The position numbers were made by a program, and so were the translations under genes. From Ampullaceana balthica (Eukaryota > Mollusca > Gastropoda > Lymnaeidae), in assembly GCA_944989445.1 (NCBI GenBank), contig CALYLW010000343.1, positions 62,001 through 126,000 on the forward strand: DNA of 64,000 nt. Reading direction: 5' to 3'. The notes beneath the pieces are model-generated. The model was given only the letters and a program-made list of their open reading frames with translations. It did no database searches and was not told the DNA's origin. Shown piece after piece: positions 43,966 to 55,974 of this stretch (position 1 is its first letter; each line of letters begins with the position of its first letter).

Positions 43966-44490
43966 GACTTGTCAGTTTATTCGCCCATTTGTCCATACAA
44001 TATTACCACAACATTACCAAAACATGTAAAAAAATAAAATGTAATTTTTACACATGTTAATAACAAAGAACTATTCATTTTGCATGAAACGTAGTAAGCA
44101 AAGTTTGTCACAGGATAACAGAAAAGATTAAATTATCAACTGTTAATCATATTTACAATTTAATATACACGTGTTAGGAATTCACATAAACGTTTTTATT
44201 ATTGTCAAGTCAGCACCTTTTCAAGATGTATTGTGACTTGTCAGTTTATGCGCCCATTGGTCCATACATTATTATCTTTACATTATCAAAAACATGTAAA
44301 TTAAAAAATTGTAACTATTTACAACTATGAATAACAACGAACTATTTATTTTGCATGAAACTTTGAAGTAAAGTTAATCACTGGATACAAGAAAATATTA
44401 AAGTATCAACAGGTAAGCGTATATAAAATGTAATATACAGGTTTTAGGAATTCTAATAAACGTTTTCATTATTGTCAAGTCAGCACCCCT
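43966..44490. repeat. 269-bp tandem duplication (2 copies)
   Basis: GACTTGTCAGTTTAT...GTCAAGTCAGCACC occurs twice with a 269-bp offset (43,966 and 44,235). Both copies contain CCATACA.TATTA, ACATGTAAA and TTTTGCATGAAAC, with many substitutions, so the duplication is old. It lies in Helitron-derived sequence. Confidence 0.85.
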
Positions 44491-45563
44491 TCCAGTTCTA
44501 TATTAAAAGAAAAGATTTGTCATTCAAAATTAGTCTAAGACGCATTAAAATATTACATGTAAATAACAATTTTAAAAAACTATTGTGGGGAGGAGTCCGA
44601 TTTTTAAATATGTTATATTTTTAAACATACAAATATGCAATCTCAAAGTGTATAAAAGAAAAACAAACGCTAAACTGAAGCATAAGTTGGCAAATTTCAT
44701 TTTCAGTAATAAATAATGGTTTTGTAGTTCAAAACGCATCGAAACTTGACAACCAAACGACAACCAATTGTAAATTTCATAAACCGAAAAACGAATGTTA
44801 TATATTAATATAGAAAATTAAATTTATAATTACGTACGTAATATTGACATGGACACATACACAAAAACGGACATTTAATACAAAAAAAAATAATAATTTT
44901 AATCACATCAAATAAAACATTGCTCTTTTTATTTCGTTCCCTTCACATATTAATAAAAGCTAAAATAATGACGTCACGTCACAATATTTTATGGTGAGGA
45001 ACACATTTTGTTATAATCTCGAAAGCAACATTTTTTTTTCGGGAGTTACCTCGCATAGCGTCATGGACAGACATTGCAAATTATATTGTTTAATTATTTC
45101 AGTCAGTAATAAAATTAAGTATTTAGAAAAAAATTCCGGAACGCCGTCCCGGTGCGTTCTGCGGGGAAAAAAATGCACTGGTTGTGTATGACGTCATAGC
45201 TTTGAAATTGGGTCAAAGTTCATGGCCGTCACATGAGGTTGTCTACATTCATCAATTCGTATTGTGTTGAATTAAATCTTACCTAATATATACGATGTCT
45301 TAGCCGTTTGAATTAATGCCCCTTGTTCCCTGACGTCAGAGTGCATGTTCCCCTTAAACAAAAAAACGAGATCCAAACAAAATGAGCTCGTTGCTGATCA
45401 ATGGAGGGCGGATATTTCGCTCTCGTGGACGTGGTCAGGTCCCCTGGACAATCTGAAGAGAGAGAGAAAGTTGCTTTCATCTTGACCACAGCTGTAGGAG
45501 TCACACAGCAGCGGACTTGTAACTTTTCCAATATGGCCGCGTTATTGCTTTAAACAAAGAAAC
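44491..45563. other. AT-rich region, probably Helitron-derived, no gene
   Basis: Contains blocks such as TTTATTTCGTTCCCTTCACA and AATGACGTCACGTCACAATA, with loose counterparts at 41,035-41,060 and 60,520-60,560. Open frames of 63-72 codons lack recognisable features. Confidence 0.4.
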
Positions 45564-45650
45564 ACTTGTGACGTTTTCTCAACGCCTCACTTGTGACGTT
45601 TTCTCAACGCCTCACTTGTGACCTTTTCTCAACGCCTCACTTGTGATTGG
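45564..45650. repeat. 25-bp repeat, ~3.5 copies
   Basis: CTTGTGACGTTTTCTCAACG plus CCTCA repeated in tandem, with one CGTT/CCTT change. Confidence 0.92.
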
Positions 45651-46845
45651 TGTTGTGATGTGTCACACACTACACACTCCATGTGGTGTGTCAATCAGAG
45701 ACTTAAGTTTAGGACCGTCCAGTTGTACTGTTTTGTTGGTCTGTCGTAATTTATAGTTTATTGTTATAATGTTCACACTTCTTGAAGTTAAGTTTAACGG
45801 TATTTTACCCCGTCAGTATCGTAGCTAGCAATAGTCGCGCCCCCTCCTTACCTTCTGCCTAAGCCAGTCCCCCACCCATCAATCAACACAGAGGTGTATC
45901 ATTTGATAAGACGGCTTACACTTGTGTTTTCTGGTCCAAGAGTTTACAGATTATTCAAAATGTTATCAGAGTGACGTCAACCAATCACTGGTGACATAAA
46001 GGTCATGGTCAATAATTTAAATTAGAACCAATCAGGGAGTTCATTTGTACATAAATATCAATGTTCTAACGTCATGGATAAATAAAAAGTGTCTGTTTTT
46101 AAATGTTAAAAATTATTTTGGGTTTGATAACATACAAACTACAAACACAACGTGGCATAGCCACTCTACAAACACAATGTTGCGTAGTCACTAGATTGAC
46201 ACAAACCCACTAAACGTAGATTAGCCCCTATCTGCTTTTATTTCCCCAAATCCGCAGATGGACCTGTAGTAACTGGACCATTAAAATCACAATGAATTAT
46301 GATTGTGTGTTCGATACCTTTCAAACAGTGTTGCGGACACATCAGCGATTAAATGTTTTATTCTCTGTATCAGTGATAAAACTCAGGGTGATGTAAGCAG
46401 TCCCGGTCTGACTCCATTAGCCACCGACTCCTTGACTCCTCGACTCCGGGGTCATGAGCTTGGCCATCTTCAAAGACGTCATCCATCAAACGATGTCTCG
46501 CTTCATCTCTATGACAACAACACTCCCACGGGTGAGATACGTCAGTCAGAAGACAAAATGGCGGCCTGGACAATCGGCGTCATCGAGGTCATAGGTCACA
46601 TCAACCATTATGGTTTGGTGGGGGGGAGGGCAGAGCAGAGCAAGGCGAATTTAATTAATATAATTTGTTTGATGTCAATAGGACATTCGATAACATAACA
46701 TTTGTTCGTTGATCTGCTTGTTATAACTTATAACAACAAATGTAAATATATCAAGGCAGATGCTAAACGGGTTTTCAAGAAATCCAAATCCTCAAATTTG
46801 TGTGGACGAACCATGTTGTTTTTAGTACTAGCCACCAACCCCCAT
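45651..46845. other. Unique-looking region, no gene recognised
   Basis: Includes a 131-codon open frame at 46,303-46,698 with no recognisable family, no membrane segment and an ordinary base composition. It is one of the few longer frames not built on a repeat, but length alone does not support a gene. CAGTATCGTAGCTAGCAA at 45,814 recalls the hAT-A terminus, without a partner. Confidence 0.35.
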
Positions 46846-47942
46846 ACACACACATATCTCTCTCTCTATCTCTCAGACACACACACACATCTCTCTCTCT
46901 CACACACACACATCTCTCTCTCTCTCACACAGACACACACACACACATCTCTCTCTCACACACACATATCTCTCTCTCATAGACACACACACACATATCT
47001 CTCTCTCTCACACAGACACAAAAACATCTCTCTCTCTCTCTCTCTTTCTCACAGACACACACACACATCGCTCTCTCTCACACACACACATCGCTCTCTC
47101 TCTCACACATACATATCTCTCTCTCTCTTTCTCTCACACACACACACACATCGCTCTCTCTCACACACACACATCGCTCTCTCTCTCTCACATACATATC
47201 TCTCTCTCTCTCTCACAGACACACACACACATCTCTCTCTCTCTCACTCACATCTCTCTCACACACACATCTCTCTCTCACACACACACACACACATCTC
47301 TCTCTCTCTCTCACAAACACATCGCTCTCTCTCGCACACACACATATCTCCCTCTCTCTCACTCACACACACACACATCCCTCTCACTCACACACACACA
47401 CATCTCTCTCTCTCACTCACACACACACACATCTCTCTCTCACACACACACACACACATCTCTCTCACACACACACACATCTCTCTCTCACACACACACA
47501 TCTCTCTCACACACACACACATCTCTCTCTCACACACACACATCCCTCTCACACACACACACATCTCTCTCTCACACACACACACATCTCTCTCTCACAC
47601 ACACACATCTCTCTCTTACACACACATACATCTCTCTCTCACACACATACACACATCTCTCTCTCTCACATACACATATATCTCTCTCACATACACACAC
47701 ACATCTCTCTCTCTCTCACATACACATCTCTCTCTCTCACACACACACACATCTCTCTCTCTCACACACACACATCTCTCTCTCTCACACACACACATCT
47801 CTCTCTCACACACACACATCTCTCTCTCACACACACATATCTCTCTCACATACACACACACATCTCTCTCTCTCACACACACATCTCTCTCTCTCACACA
47901 CACACACATCTCTCTCTCTCACATACACACACACACATATCA
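46846..47942. repeat. 1.1-kb compound (CT)n/(CA)n microsatellite
   Basis: Alternating blocks of CTCTCT and CACACA, roughly 10-20 bp each, joined as CACACATCTCTCTC. Block lengths vary but the alternation persists through the whole tract, giving an irregular minisatellite of 20-40-bp units. A 448-codon frame of S/L/H/T residues and Cys/Val frames on the other strand are artefacts. Confidence 0.97.
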
Positions 47943-48166
47943 CAGCCGCATTTTCATGAGACCCACGACAAGACAGATAAATTGTGACCAGTCGGTTTGG
48001 TCGAGAACTGAAAGAAGAAAACCTGGGAAGGAGTCCATGGAGCTCTAAACACAACATTTATTGATGACGTCAATCTTCTTGTCCCACACTCTTGCATCTC
48101 ATTATTTGATCCGTTCATTGCGTATCATAATTTGATCCTTGTTTTGCAATGTACGCAATACCAACT

Positions 48167-48522
48167 TCAACATTTGTTTAGTACGGCACGCCCACTGTTG
48201 AACATTTGTTTAGTACGGCACGCCCACCGTTGAACATTTGTTTAGTACGGCACGCCCACTGTTGAACATTTGTTTAGTACGGCACGCCCACTGTTGAACA
48301 TTTATTTAGTACGGCACGCCCACTATTGAACATTTGTTTAGTACGGCACGCCCACTGTTGAACATTTGTTTAGTACGGCACGCCCACTGTTGAACAATTG
48401 TTTAGTACGGCACGCCCACTGTTGAACATTTGTTTAGTACGGCACGCCCACTGTTGAACATTTGTTTAGTACGGCACGCCCACCGTTGAACATATTTTTA
48501 GTACGGCACGCCCACCGTTGAA
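48167..48522. repeat. 32-bp minisatellite, 11 copies
   Basis: The unit TTGAACATTTGTTTAGTACG plus GCACGCCCACTG has a 32-bp period and few substitutions. Confidence 0.96.
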
Positions 48523-49655
48523 GCTTGCAGTGATGCCTGTTACAAGATCTGAAAGAAAGACAACTCTTAGAGCAGTTTGACCGAATGGTCCGCTATAGTC
48601 CGGCTAAGCCCCTGTACATTGGTCGGATAGCTCTGCGACCCAGGGGTGACCGCACTTTTATTGAATCACTCGGTCAGGGGTGACAACTTTATCCTATTAA
48701 TTATAAATTACTGCCCCTGTTTGGCTTCTGGGCGGGGGAGGGCAGTCACGTTGTCGGCATGGGAGGCAATCGGCAGTTGATGAGTTTGTAAATCACTGGA
48801 CATTTCCCCATCGGATGGCCATCAACAACTAGGACAGAACTGACCGTCATGTCTGACCACAGCATTGGGATTTTCTGACCACCGCGACGGAAACACAAAG
48901 GGGAATTCTAATTTATTTTATATTTACTTCTAGCCGGAAACTCGGACACTTAGCAATGACTTCTGGGTACAGCAAGACATTAGTTACGTCTGCTCTCACC
49001 ACGAGCCAATCTTCCTTATACGGCCGTAACCATTCTGCTACCACACCGACGGCATCGTGTCGTAAAAGGTTCCAATCATTCGCTACAACATGTATATCAC
49101 GGCTGGTGGTGTCGGCGCCGTGTCTGTAGTCCAGTGGTGAGGTTTAGGACAGGGGGGCCCCGGGCCGATGTGAAATAACCGGTAACCCTAGGCCAGACAC
49201 GCGTGGCAATGTTTGGTGTAGGGATAGAAGCCGATGGTAAGATGAGGGTGAAATTAACGGGAGGTCTGACTCGTGATTTTGTTACATACTCCGGAATTAA
49301 AGCAAGAACTGCGACGTCATATGATTCTCTATCATTTCTCTGCGAATGCGTAGTTACGCCTCTTAGGGCGTAAAGTGTTGTGACGTAGCGTTCTGTATTC
49401 GCGTAAGTAAAGTGTTTTTAAATAATATTATATTCTTATTTAATTCATTGTGTTGATATGCTGTGCATAGTCGAATACAACATAGTAAACATAGTATGAA
49501 ATTTACGATTGTATGACTTACTTCAATTTAGGATTGTATGACTTACTACATTATTTTAGTGAAGGGATGTATTGTTTGGTGTTCTTAACATGGTATGTAT
49601 GTGTCCAGAATGTGTTCTATATGTGTCTGGTGTATGTCCACTATTTTATTGTATG
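48523..49655. other. Unique-looking region, no gene recognised
   Basis: About 1.1 kb of ordinary-composition DNA with no transposon ends and no open frame of note until the LINE fragment. Confidence 0.45.
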
Positions 49656-49659
49656 TGTA

Positions 49660-50480
49660 TTATAAGTGTCTAACGATAAGCCTCAAAAAGACCAACATTA
49701 TGAGACAAGGAACAGACTGCTTCACAGCAATCTCCATTGAGGGAAACACCTTGGATGTCGTCGAGGATTTTACCTACCTTGGCAGTAACATCACAAGCAC
49801 ACTCTCCCTGGAAAAGGAAATTGAAACCAGAATCGGCAAGGCTGCATCATTAATGGCTAGGCTGAATCAAATAGTGTGGAACAATGCACAGCTCACTGAC
49901 AGGACGAAAATCACTGTGTACCAGGCCTGCGTGCTCAGCACACTCCTCTATGACAGCGAGTGCTGGACGACCTATGCCAAACAAAGAAAGCAACTCAACA
50001 GCTTCCACTTACGATGCTTGCGCAGGATTCTGCACATCAAGTGGCAGGACAAGATCACGAATTTCGAGGTACTCAGAAGGAGGCATATGCTGAGCATGCA
50101 GCTCAATCCTGAGTGAGAGGCGCCTGCGGTGGTTGGGACATGTCCGCAGGATGAGCTCGGAGCCCATTCCAAGAGCCTTGCTTTACGGCGAGCTGGCAGC
50201 TGGTATGCGGAAAAGAGGAAGCCCCTGCTTGCGCTTCAAGGATGTCTGCAAGAAAGACATGACTCTGGCGTAGATTGACCATAAAACGTGGGAGACCATT
50301 GCTGAGGAGCGCACCACCTGGCGGGCAAAAGTGCGCGAGGGCATTCAAGTCGCGGAAGCTTCCCTTACAACCAGGAGCGAGGAGAAAAGGGCCAGGAGAA
50401 AGGGGAAGGGGGGAAGAGGAGCAGGAGGAAACGCCATCATCCCATGAGGATGGACGGATGCCATAGATACCATAGATTAT
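49660..50480 (+). pseudogene. Non-LTR retrotransposon, C-terminal part of reverse transcriptase protein (copy 1)
   Basis: Translation from about 49,670 gives LTISLKKTNIM, FTYLGSNITS, IGKAASLMARLNQIVWNN, KITVYQACVLSTLLYDSECW and LRCLRRILHIKWQDKITNFE. These are successive hallmarks of the region just after the catalytic domain in a widespread animal LINE type (YLGS, VY.ACVLSTLLYGSE.W, LR.LRRIL.I.WQD). A frameshift near 50,095 moves the frame; it then reads RLRWLGHVRRMSSEPIPRAL and YGELAAGMRKRG. A TAG at 50,271-50,273 interrupts it before KTWETIAEERTTW. The catalytic YADD-type box is upstream of this 5'-truncated copy and absent. The 3' end is GGATGGACGGATGCCATAG. A relative is at 60,839. Confidence 0.92.
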
Positions 50481-51394
50481 AAGTGTCGCTATGAGTATTG
50501 TATGTTTCAAGCATGTTTATTATGTGTATTTTAGGTGTAAACGTATATTGTGTCTAGTATGTGTATTTTTCTGTAAAAAACGTTAAAATATTTATATGAC
50601 AAGTATATCCACATGAAAATATAATGATCAAAGTGTTGATGTTTTTAGTGTATATTGAATGCCGTGTGTTTAAGAACTGAAAAATACACCGTTACATAAA
50701 GCAGCCCGCCATATAGGAAAATTGTATGCTCTTTGCATATAAGAGAGAGGCGATGCTCCATAATGTCGCGTTATTACGTCAACAATGTAATGTTACTCTC
50801 CAAGCTGCTGTCAATGTTGGGCATCACCTGTACATTTGTGGCAGCGCTATGCCTGGATGAGCTGACCGCACTGGATGAGCTGACCGCATTGGCAGCGACA
50901 AGTGACGTGTGTCCGTGACACTGAATACCTGATACCAGCCTCAGGTCCGCACGTGTTTGTACCGACCAGGGACGGACGTCTTGCGTCACTATGCCACATG
51001 ACATGAGGCTGACCAACAGTGACGTGTCACCACTCCCCCACCCAACCTCAGTTCTCAATGACAGGTCAATTTGACGGCCGTAATGTCCAAAATTTCAATC
51101 ACCTCCATGAAGTTCCCATAAGCTAAGCTGAAGAAATGAGAGAGACTTTCATAACTGGATATTGGGTCTGGAAATTAAACTGTAAACCTGAACTAAAAAT
51201 ATGAACGGAAGAAATCGTTCAATCAAATTTAAAACTAACGGAAGCTGTTCATGATTTTTAAAATCTTTTTTTAAAAATCAAATTTTATGTAAGTGATATT
51301 TTTGGCGAAGAAACTAATCCACTATAATGTAGATTATTTTAATCAGATTAATTCTAAATGAAATGAGATTTCCTCGTTCTTAGGGTACAGCTGT
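50481..51394. other. Unique-looking spacer
   Basis: Only a small direct duplication (GGATGAGCTGACCGCA twice, 50,851-50,890) was seen. No gene supported. Confidence 0.45.
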
Positions 51395-51789
51395 GGTTAG
51401 CACCACGTTGTGTTGTCATGACGTGGTCAGCCACACGTTGTGTTGTCATGACGTAGTCAGCCACACGTTGTGTTGTCATGACGTGGTCAGCCACACGTTT
51501 TGTTGTCATGACGTAGTCAGCCACACGTTGTGTTGTCATGACGTAGTCAGCCACACGTTGTGTTGTCATGACGTAGTCAGCCACACGTTGTGTTGTCATG
51601 ACGTAGTCAGCCACACGTTGTGTTGTCATGGCGTAGTCAGCCACACGTTGTGTTGTCATGACGTGATCAGCCACACGTTGTGTTGTCATGACGTTGTCAG
51701 CCGCACGTTGTGTTGTCATGACGTAGTCAGCCACACGTTGTGTTGTCATGACGTAGTCAGCCACACGTTGTGTTGTCATGACGTAGTCA
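51395..51789. repeat. 30-bp minisatellite, 13 copies
   Basis: The unit CAGCCACACGTTGTGTTGTC plus ATGACGTAGT has a 30-bp period. GTAGT/GTGGT/GTGAT variants occur at the end of the unit. The period is divisible by 3, so both strands stay open (166 codons plus strand, 141 minus strand); these are artefacts. Every unit has an ATGACGT word. Confidence 0.96.
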
Positions 51790-51793
51790 GTTC

Positions 51794-52080
51794 TAGAGCT
51801 CTTTTCAAATGTGTGAGATCCACTGGGGGTTTATATAGCTCTTTTCAATTGTGTGAGAACCACTGGGAGAACTATGGACCTATTTGTAATTAAGAGAGAA
51901 ATCCGCTGGGGGCCTATAGAAGAACTTTTGTTGTGCGAGCAAACCATTGGCTGTGCAATCTGTAGTGGGATAAACTTGGCGGCTGCGCTGACACCATTGG
52001 TTGAGATTGGTTGACAAAAACAAAACAAAAAACAAAAAAAACAAGCATGATGAGGTCAACTTACAAGTCAACAATTTAGA
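51794..52080. repeat. ~46-bp doublet and A-rich spacer
   Basis: AGCTCTTTTCAAATGTGTGA and GATCCACTGGG at 51,797-51,828 are repeated at 51,837-51,868. An AACAAAAAACAAAAAAAACA tract at 52,022-52,043 follows. Confidence 0.7.
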
Positions 52081-54294
52081 GTTTATATAGTCTTTAACAC
52101 TGCTCTACAAGAGGAAACAATGAGTCAACAATCACACGTTCATATAGTCTTTAACACTGCTCTACAAGAGGAAACAATGAGTCAACAATCACACGTTTAT
52201 ATAGTCTTTAACACTGCTCTACAAGAGGAAACAATGAGTCAACAATCACACGTTCATATAGTCTTTAACACTGCTCTACAAGAGGAAACAATGAGTCAAC
52301 AATCACACGTTCATATAGTCTTTAACATTTCTCTACAAGAGGAAACAATGAGTCAACAATCACACGTTTATATAGTCCTTAACATTTCTCTACAAGAGGA
52401 AACAATGAGTCAACAATCACACGTTTATATAGTCTTTAACATTTCTCTACAAGAGGAAACAATGAGTCAACAATCACACGTTTATATAGTCTTTAACATT
52501 TCTCTACAAGAGGAAACAATGAGTCAACAATCACACGTTTATATAGTCTTTAACATTTCTCTACAAGAGGAAACAATGAGTCAACAATCACACGTTTATA
52601 TAGTCTTTAATACAGTGCTCTACAAGAGGAAACAATGAGTCAACAATCACACGTTTATATAGTCTTTAATACAGTGCTCTACAAGAGGAAACAATGAGTC
52701 AACAATCACACGTTCATATAGTCTTTAATACAGTGCTCTACAAGAGGAAACAATGAGTCAACAATCACACGTTCATATAGTCTTTAACACTGCTCTACAA
52801 GAGGAAACAATGAGTCAACAATCACACGTTTATATAGTCTTTAACATTTCTCTACAAGAGGAAACAATGAGTCAACAATCACACGTTTATATAGTCTTTA
52901 ACATTTCTCTACAAGAGGAAACAATGAGTCAACAATCACACGTTTATATAGTCTTTAATACAGTGCTCTACAAGAGGAAACAATGAGTCAACAATCACAC
53001 GTTTATATAGTCTTTAATACAGTACTCTACAAGAGGAAACAATGAGTCAACAATCACACGTTCATATAGTCTTTAATACAGTGCTCTACAAGAGGAAACA
53101 ATGAGTCAACAATCACACGTTCATATAGTCTTTAACACTGCTCTACAAGAGGAAACAATGAGTCAACAATCACACGTTCATATAGTCTTTAACACTGCTC
53201 TACAAGAGGAAACAATGAGTCAACAATCACACGTTTATATAGTCTTTAACACTGCTCTACAAGAGGAAACAATGAGTCAACAATCACACGTTCATATAGT
53301 CTTTAACACTGCTCTACAAGAGGAAACAATGAGTCAACAATCACACGTTTATATAGTCTTTAACACTGCTCTACAAGAGGAAACAATGAGTCAACAATCA
53401 CACGTTCATATAGTCTTTAACACTGCTCTACAAGAGGAAACAATGAGTCAACAATCACACGTTCATATAGTCTTTAACATTTCTCTACAAGAGGAAACAA
53501 TGAGTCAACAATCACACGTTTATATAGTCCTTAACATTTCTCTACAAGAGGAAACAATGAGTCAACAATCACACGTTTATATAGTCTTTAACATTTCTCT
53601 ACAAGAGGAAACAATGAGTCAACAATCACACGTTTATATAGTCTTTAACATTTCTCTACAAGAGGAAACAATGAGTCAACAATCACACGTTTATATAGTC
53701 TTTAACATTTCTCTACAAGAGGAAACAATGAGTCAACAATCACACGTTTATATAGTCTTTAATACAGTGCTCTACAAGAGGAAACAATGAGTCAACAATC
53801 ACACGTTTATATAGTCTTTAATACAGTGCTCTACAAGAGGAAACAATGAGTCAACAATCACACGTTCATATAGTCTTTAATACAGTGCTCTACAAGAGGA
53901 AACAATGAGTCAACAATCACACGTTCATATAGTCTTTAACACTGCTCTACAAGAGGAAACAATGAGTCAACAATCACACGTTCATATAGTCTTTAACATT
54001 TCTCTACAAGAGGAAACAATGAGTCAACAATCACACGTTTATATAGTCTTTAACATTTCTCTACAAGAGGAAACAATGAGTCAACAATCACACGTTTATA
54101 TAGTCTTTAACATTTCTCTACAAGAGGAAACAATGAGTCAACAATCACACGTTTATATAGTCTTTAATACAGTGCTCTACAAGAGTAAACAATGAGTCAA
54201 CAATCACACGTTCATATAGTCTTTAACACTGCTCTACAAGAGGAAACAATGAGTCAACAATCACACGTTCATATAGTCTTTAACACTGCTCTAC
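52081..54294. repeat. 57-bp minisatellite, ~38 copies, higher-order blocks
   Basis: The unit ATGAGTCAACAATCACACGT plus T(C/T)ATATAGTCTTTAACACTG and CTCTACAAGAGGAAACA has a 57-bp period. Units with AATACAGTGCTC instead of AACACTGCTC are about 58 bp and break the reading frame. Each unit contains TGAGTCA. A nine-unit block including a rare TAGTCCTT variant occurs twice, 1,152 bp apart. Open frames of 77-229 codons start at the ATG of a unit and end in the 58-bp units; they are by-products. Confidence 0.97.
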
Positions 54295-54998
54295 ATATTG
54301 AAACATACAAGTCAATGAAATCAAAGACATACATCAAGCAGATTAACAAAAACATGTTTTCAATTGAGTTAAATTTCTTGGACATTTCTCATTTCAGCTG
54401 ATTCAACACAAACACAAACACACACAAACACTCACACACGATTGTTTTCATGCTCAAATAACTTTACATATAAAACACATCTGAGTATCAAACCTCACCA
54501 TCCCCCGTCCTTTTTCCAAAAAATAAAATAAATGTTTACCCTGATCTCATTTTCTATCTGTCGCGTTGTTTATCGCGGCCATTCCTCACCCTACTCCAAA
54601 CATGACCCCATTTCTTGGCCATTCAAATCTCTTTCCGGTTTTTCAACTTCCTGCGCACAGACACTGTAACTTACCCCAAAAATAGCTGGCCAGGGAAAAA
54701 AGACGGAGGCTAAACAAAAATTGCCTTGGCCAAACCACCGAAACCTTTCCACAGGGTTTTTATCGTTTACGGTTCAGAAAAAATGTTTTGTGAGGGATAA
54801 CCTTTATATTTATTTATTTTAAAAAAAAATATGTGTTTGACAAAATTAGAATTACGGATATGAAATTACGACTTAGATTTGATGTTGACACTTTCATCGA
54901 AATTGCAAAAACTTTTAAGAAAAATGACGTATTAAAATATTATTATGTCAACCAAGCTTATAATGTACTTGCAGATAACCTCAATGGCAGTGCCTATC
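54295..54998. other. Unique-looking spacer
   Basis: A short CA-rich patch at 54,405-54,435. No gene recognised. Confidence 0.45.
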
Positions 54999-55530
54999 TT
55001 TACATGCTGTCCAACGACAGCACCCTATCCGTACATGCTGTCCAATGGCAGCACCCTATCCGTACATGCTGTCCAATGACAGCAACCAATCCGTACATGC
55101 TGTCCAATGACAGCACCCTATCCGTATATGCTATCCAATGACAGCACCCTATCCGTACATGCTGTCCAATGACAGCACCCTATCCGTACATGCTGTCAAA
55201 TGACAGCACCCTATCCGTACATGCTGTCCAATGGCAGCACCCTATCCGTACATGCTGTCCAATGGCAGCACCCTATCCGTACATGCTATCCAATGGCAGC
55301 ACCCTATCCGTACATGCTGTCCAATGGCAGCAATCCATCCATATGTGTTGTCCAATGTCAGCACCCAATCCATCCATATGTGTTGTCCAATGTCAGCACC
55401 CAGTCCAAATATGTTGTCCAATGTCAGCACTCGTTCCATATAAGTTTTCCAATGTCAACACGTGGTCCATATAAGCTGTCAAATGTCAGCAGTCTGTATG
55501 TAAAGAATGTCCAATGTCAGCAGACCGTCA
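54999..55530. repeat. 31-bp minisatellite, ~16 copies, degenerate at the right
   Basis: The unit TGTCCAATGACAGCACCCTA plus TCCGTACATGC has a 31-bp period. From 55,320 the units become diverged and longer (ATCCATCCATATGTGT). GGC/GAC variation occurs in runs. Overlapping open frames are artefacts. Confidence 0.94.
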
Positions 55531-55960
55531 GTAAAGACTGTCGGATGCCTGGTCCCCGGGTCCATTCACCGTTGACAGCCCGCTATCTAACACGCTACAT
55601 TGAAACCTCAGCCGTTGACCAGAACTAAAGCGGAGCCCAGGAGTTCAGTCCAGCGCGAGGAAATCTGGGACACCACAGTTCAATATTACAAACATTGCTG
55701 GAGTCAACGTCGCTTAATGGAAATAACTGTGTGTCGGAGCAGGGGAAGGCGACATATCTGCCTTGCCCCTCGCAGGGGTGTGAGATTGGAGTGGGGCGGG
55801 GGTGTCAATATGTTATTCACTAAAAAGAAGTTGATGTAAATAATCAATAAAAACAAGAAGATATTATTGGCTACATTCATGAAATCTAAAATATTTGGTT
55901 ATTTATTTTAATTGAAAGTGTTTTTGAATATTTTTTTATTCCTTGAAATGCGATTTTTAA
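55531..55960. other. Spacer, no gene recognised
   Basis: Unique-looking, ending in an AT-rich stretch and a short TA run that adjoins the Helitron end. Confidence 0.45.
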
Positions 55961-55974
55961 TATATATATATATA

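Noticed and set aside
46303..46698. 131-codon open frame in unique DNA
   Set aside because: No recognisable family or domain, and the length is within what chance allows in 64 kb. Recorded in the region note but not called as a gene.
46702..48048. 448-codon open reading frame rich in Ser, Leu, His and Thr
   Set aside because: It is the translation of an alternating CT/CA microsatellite; the opposite strand is equally open and no unique domain exists.
52120..53790. 172- and 229-codon open frames each starting with Met and reading a 19-residue repeat
   Set aside because: The period is 57 bp, so the frame is kept open only where no 58-bp unit occurs. No splice, signal or unique domain is visible.
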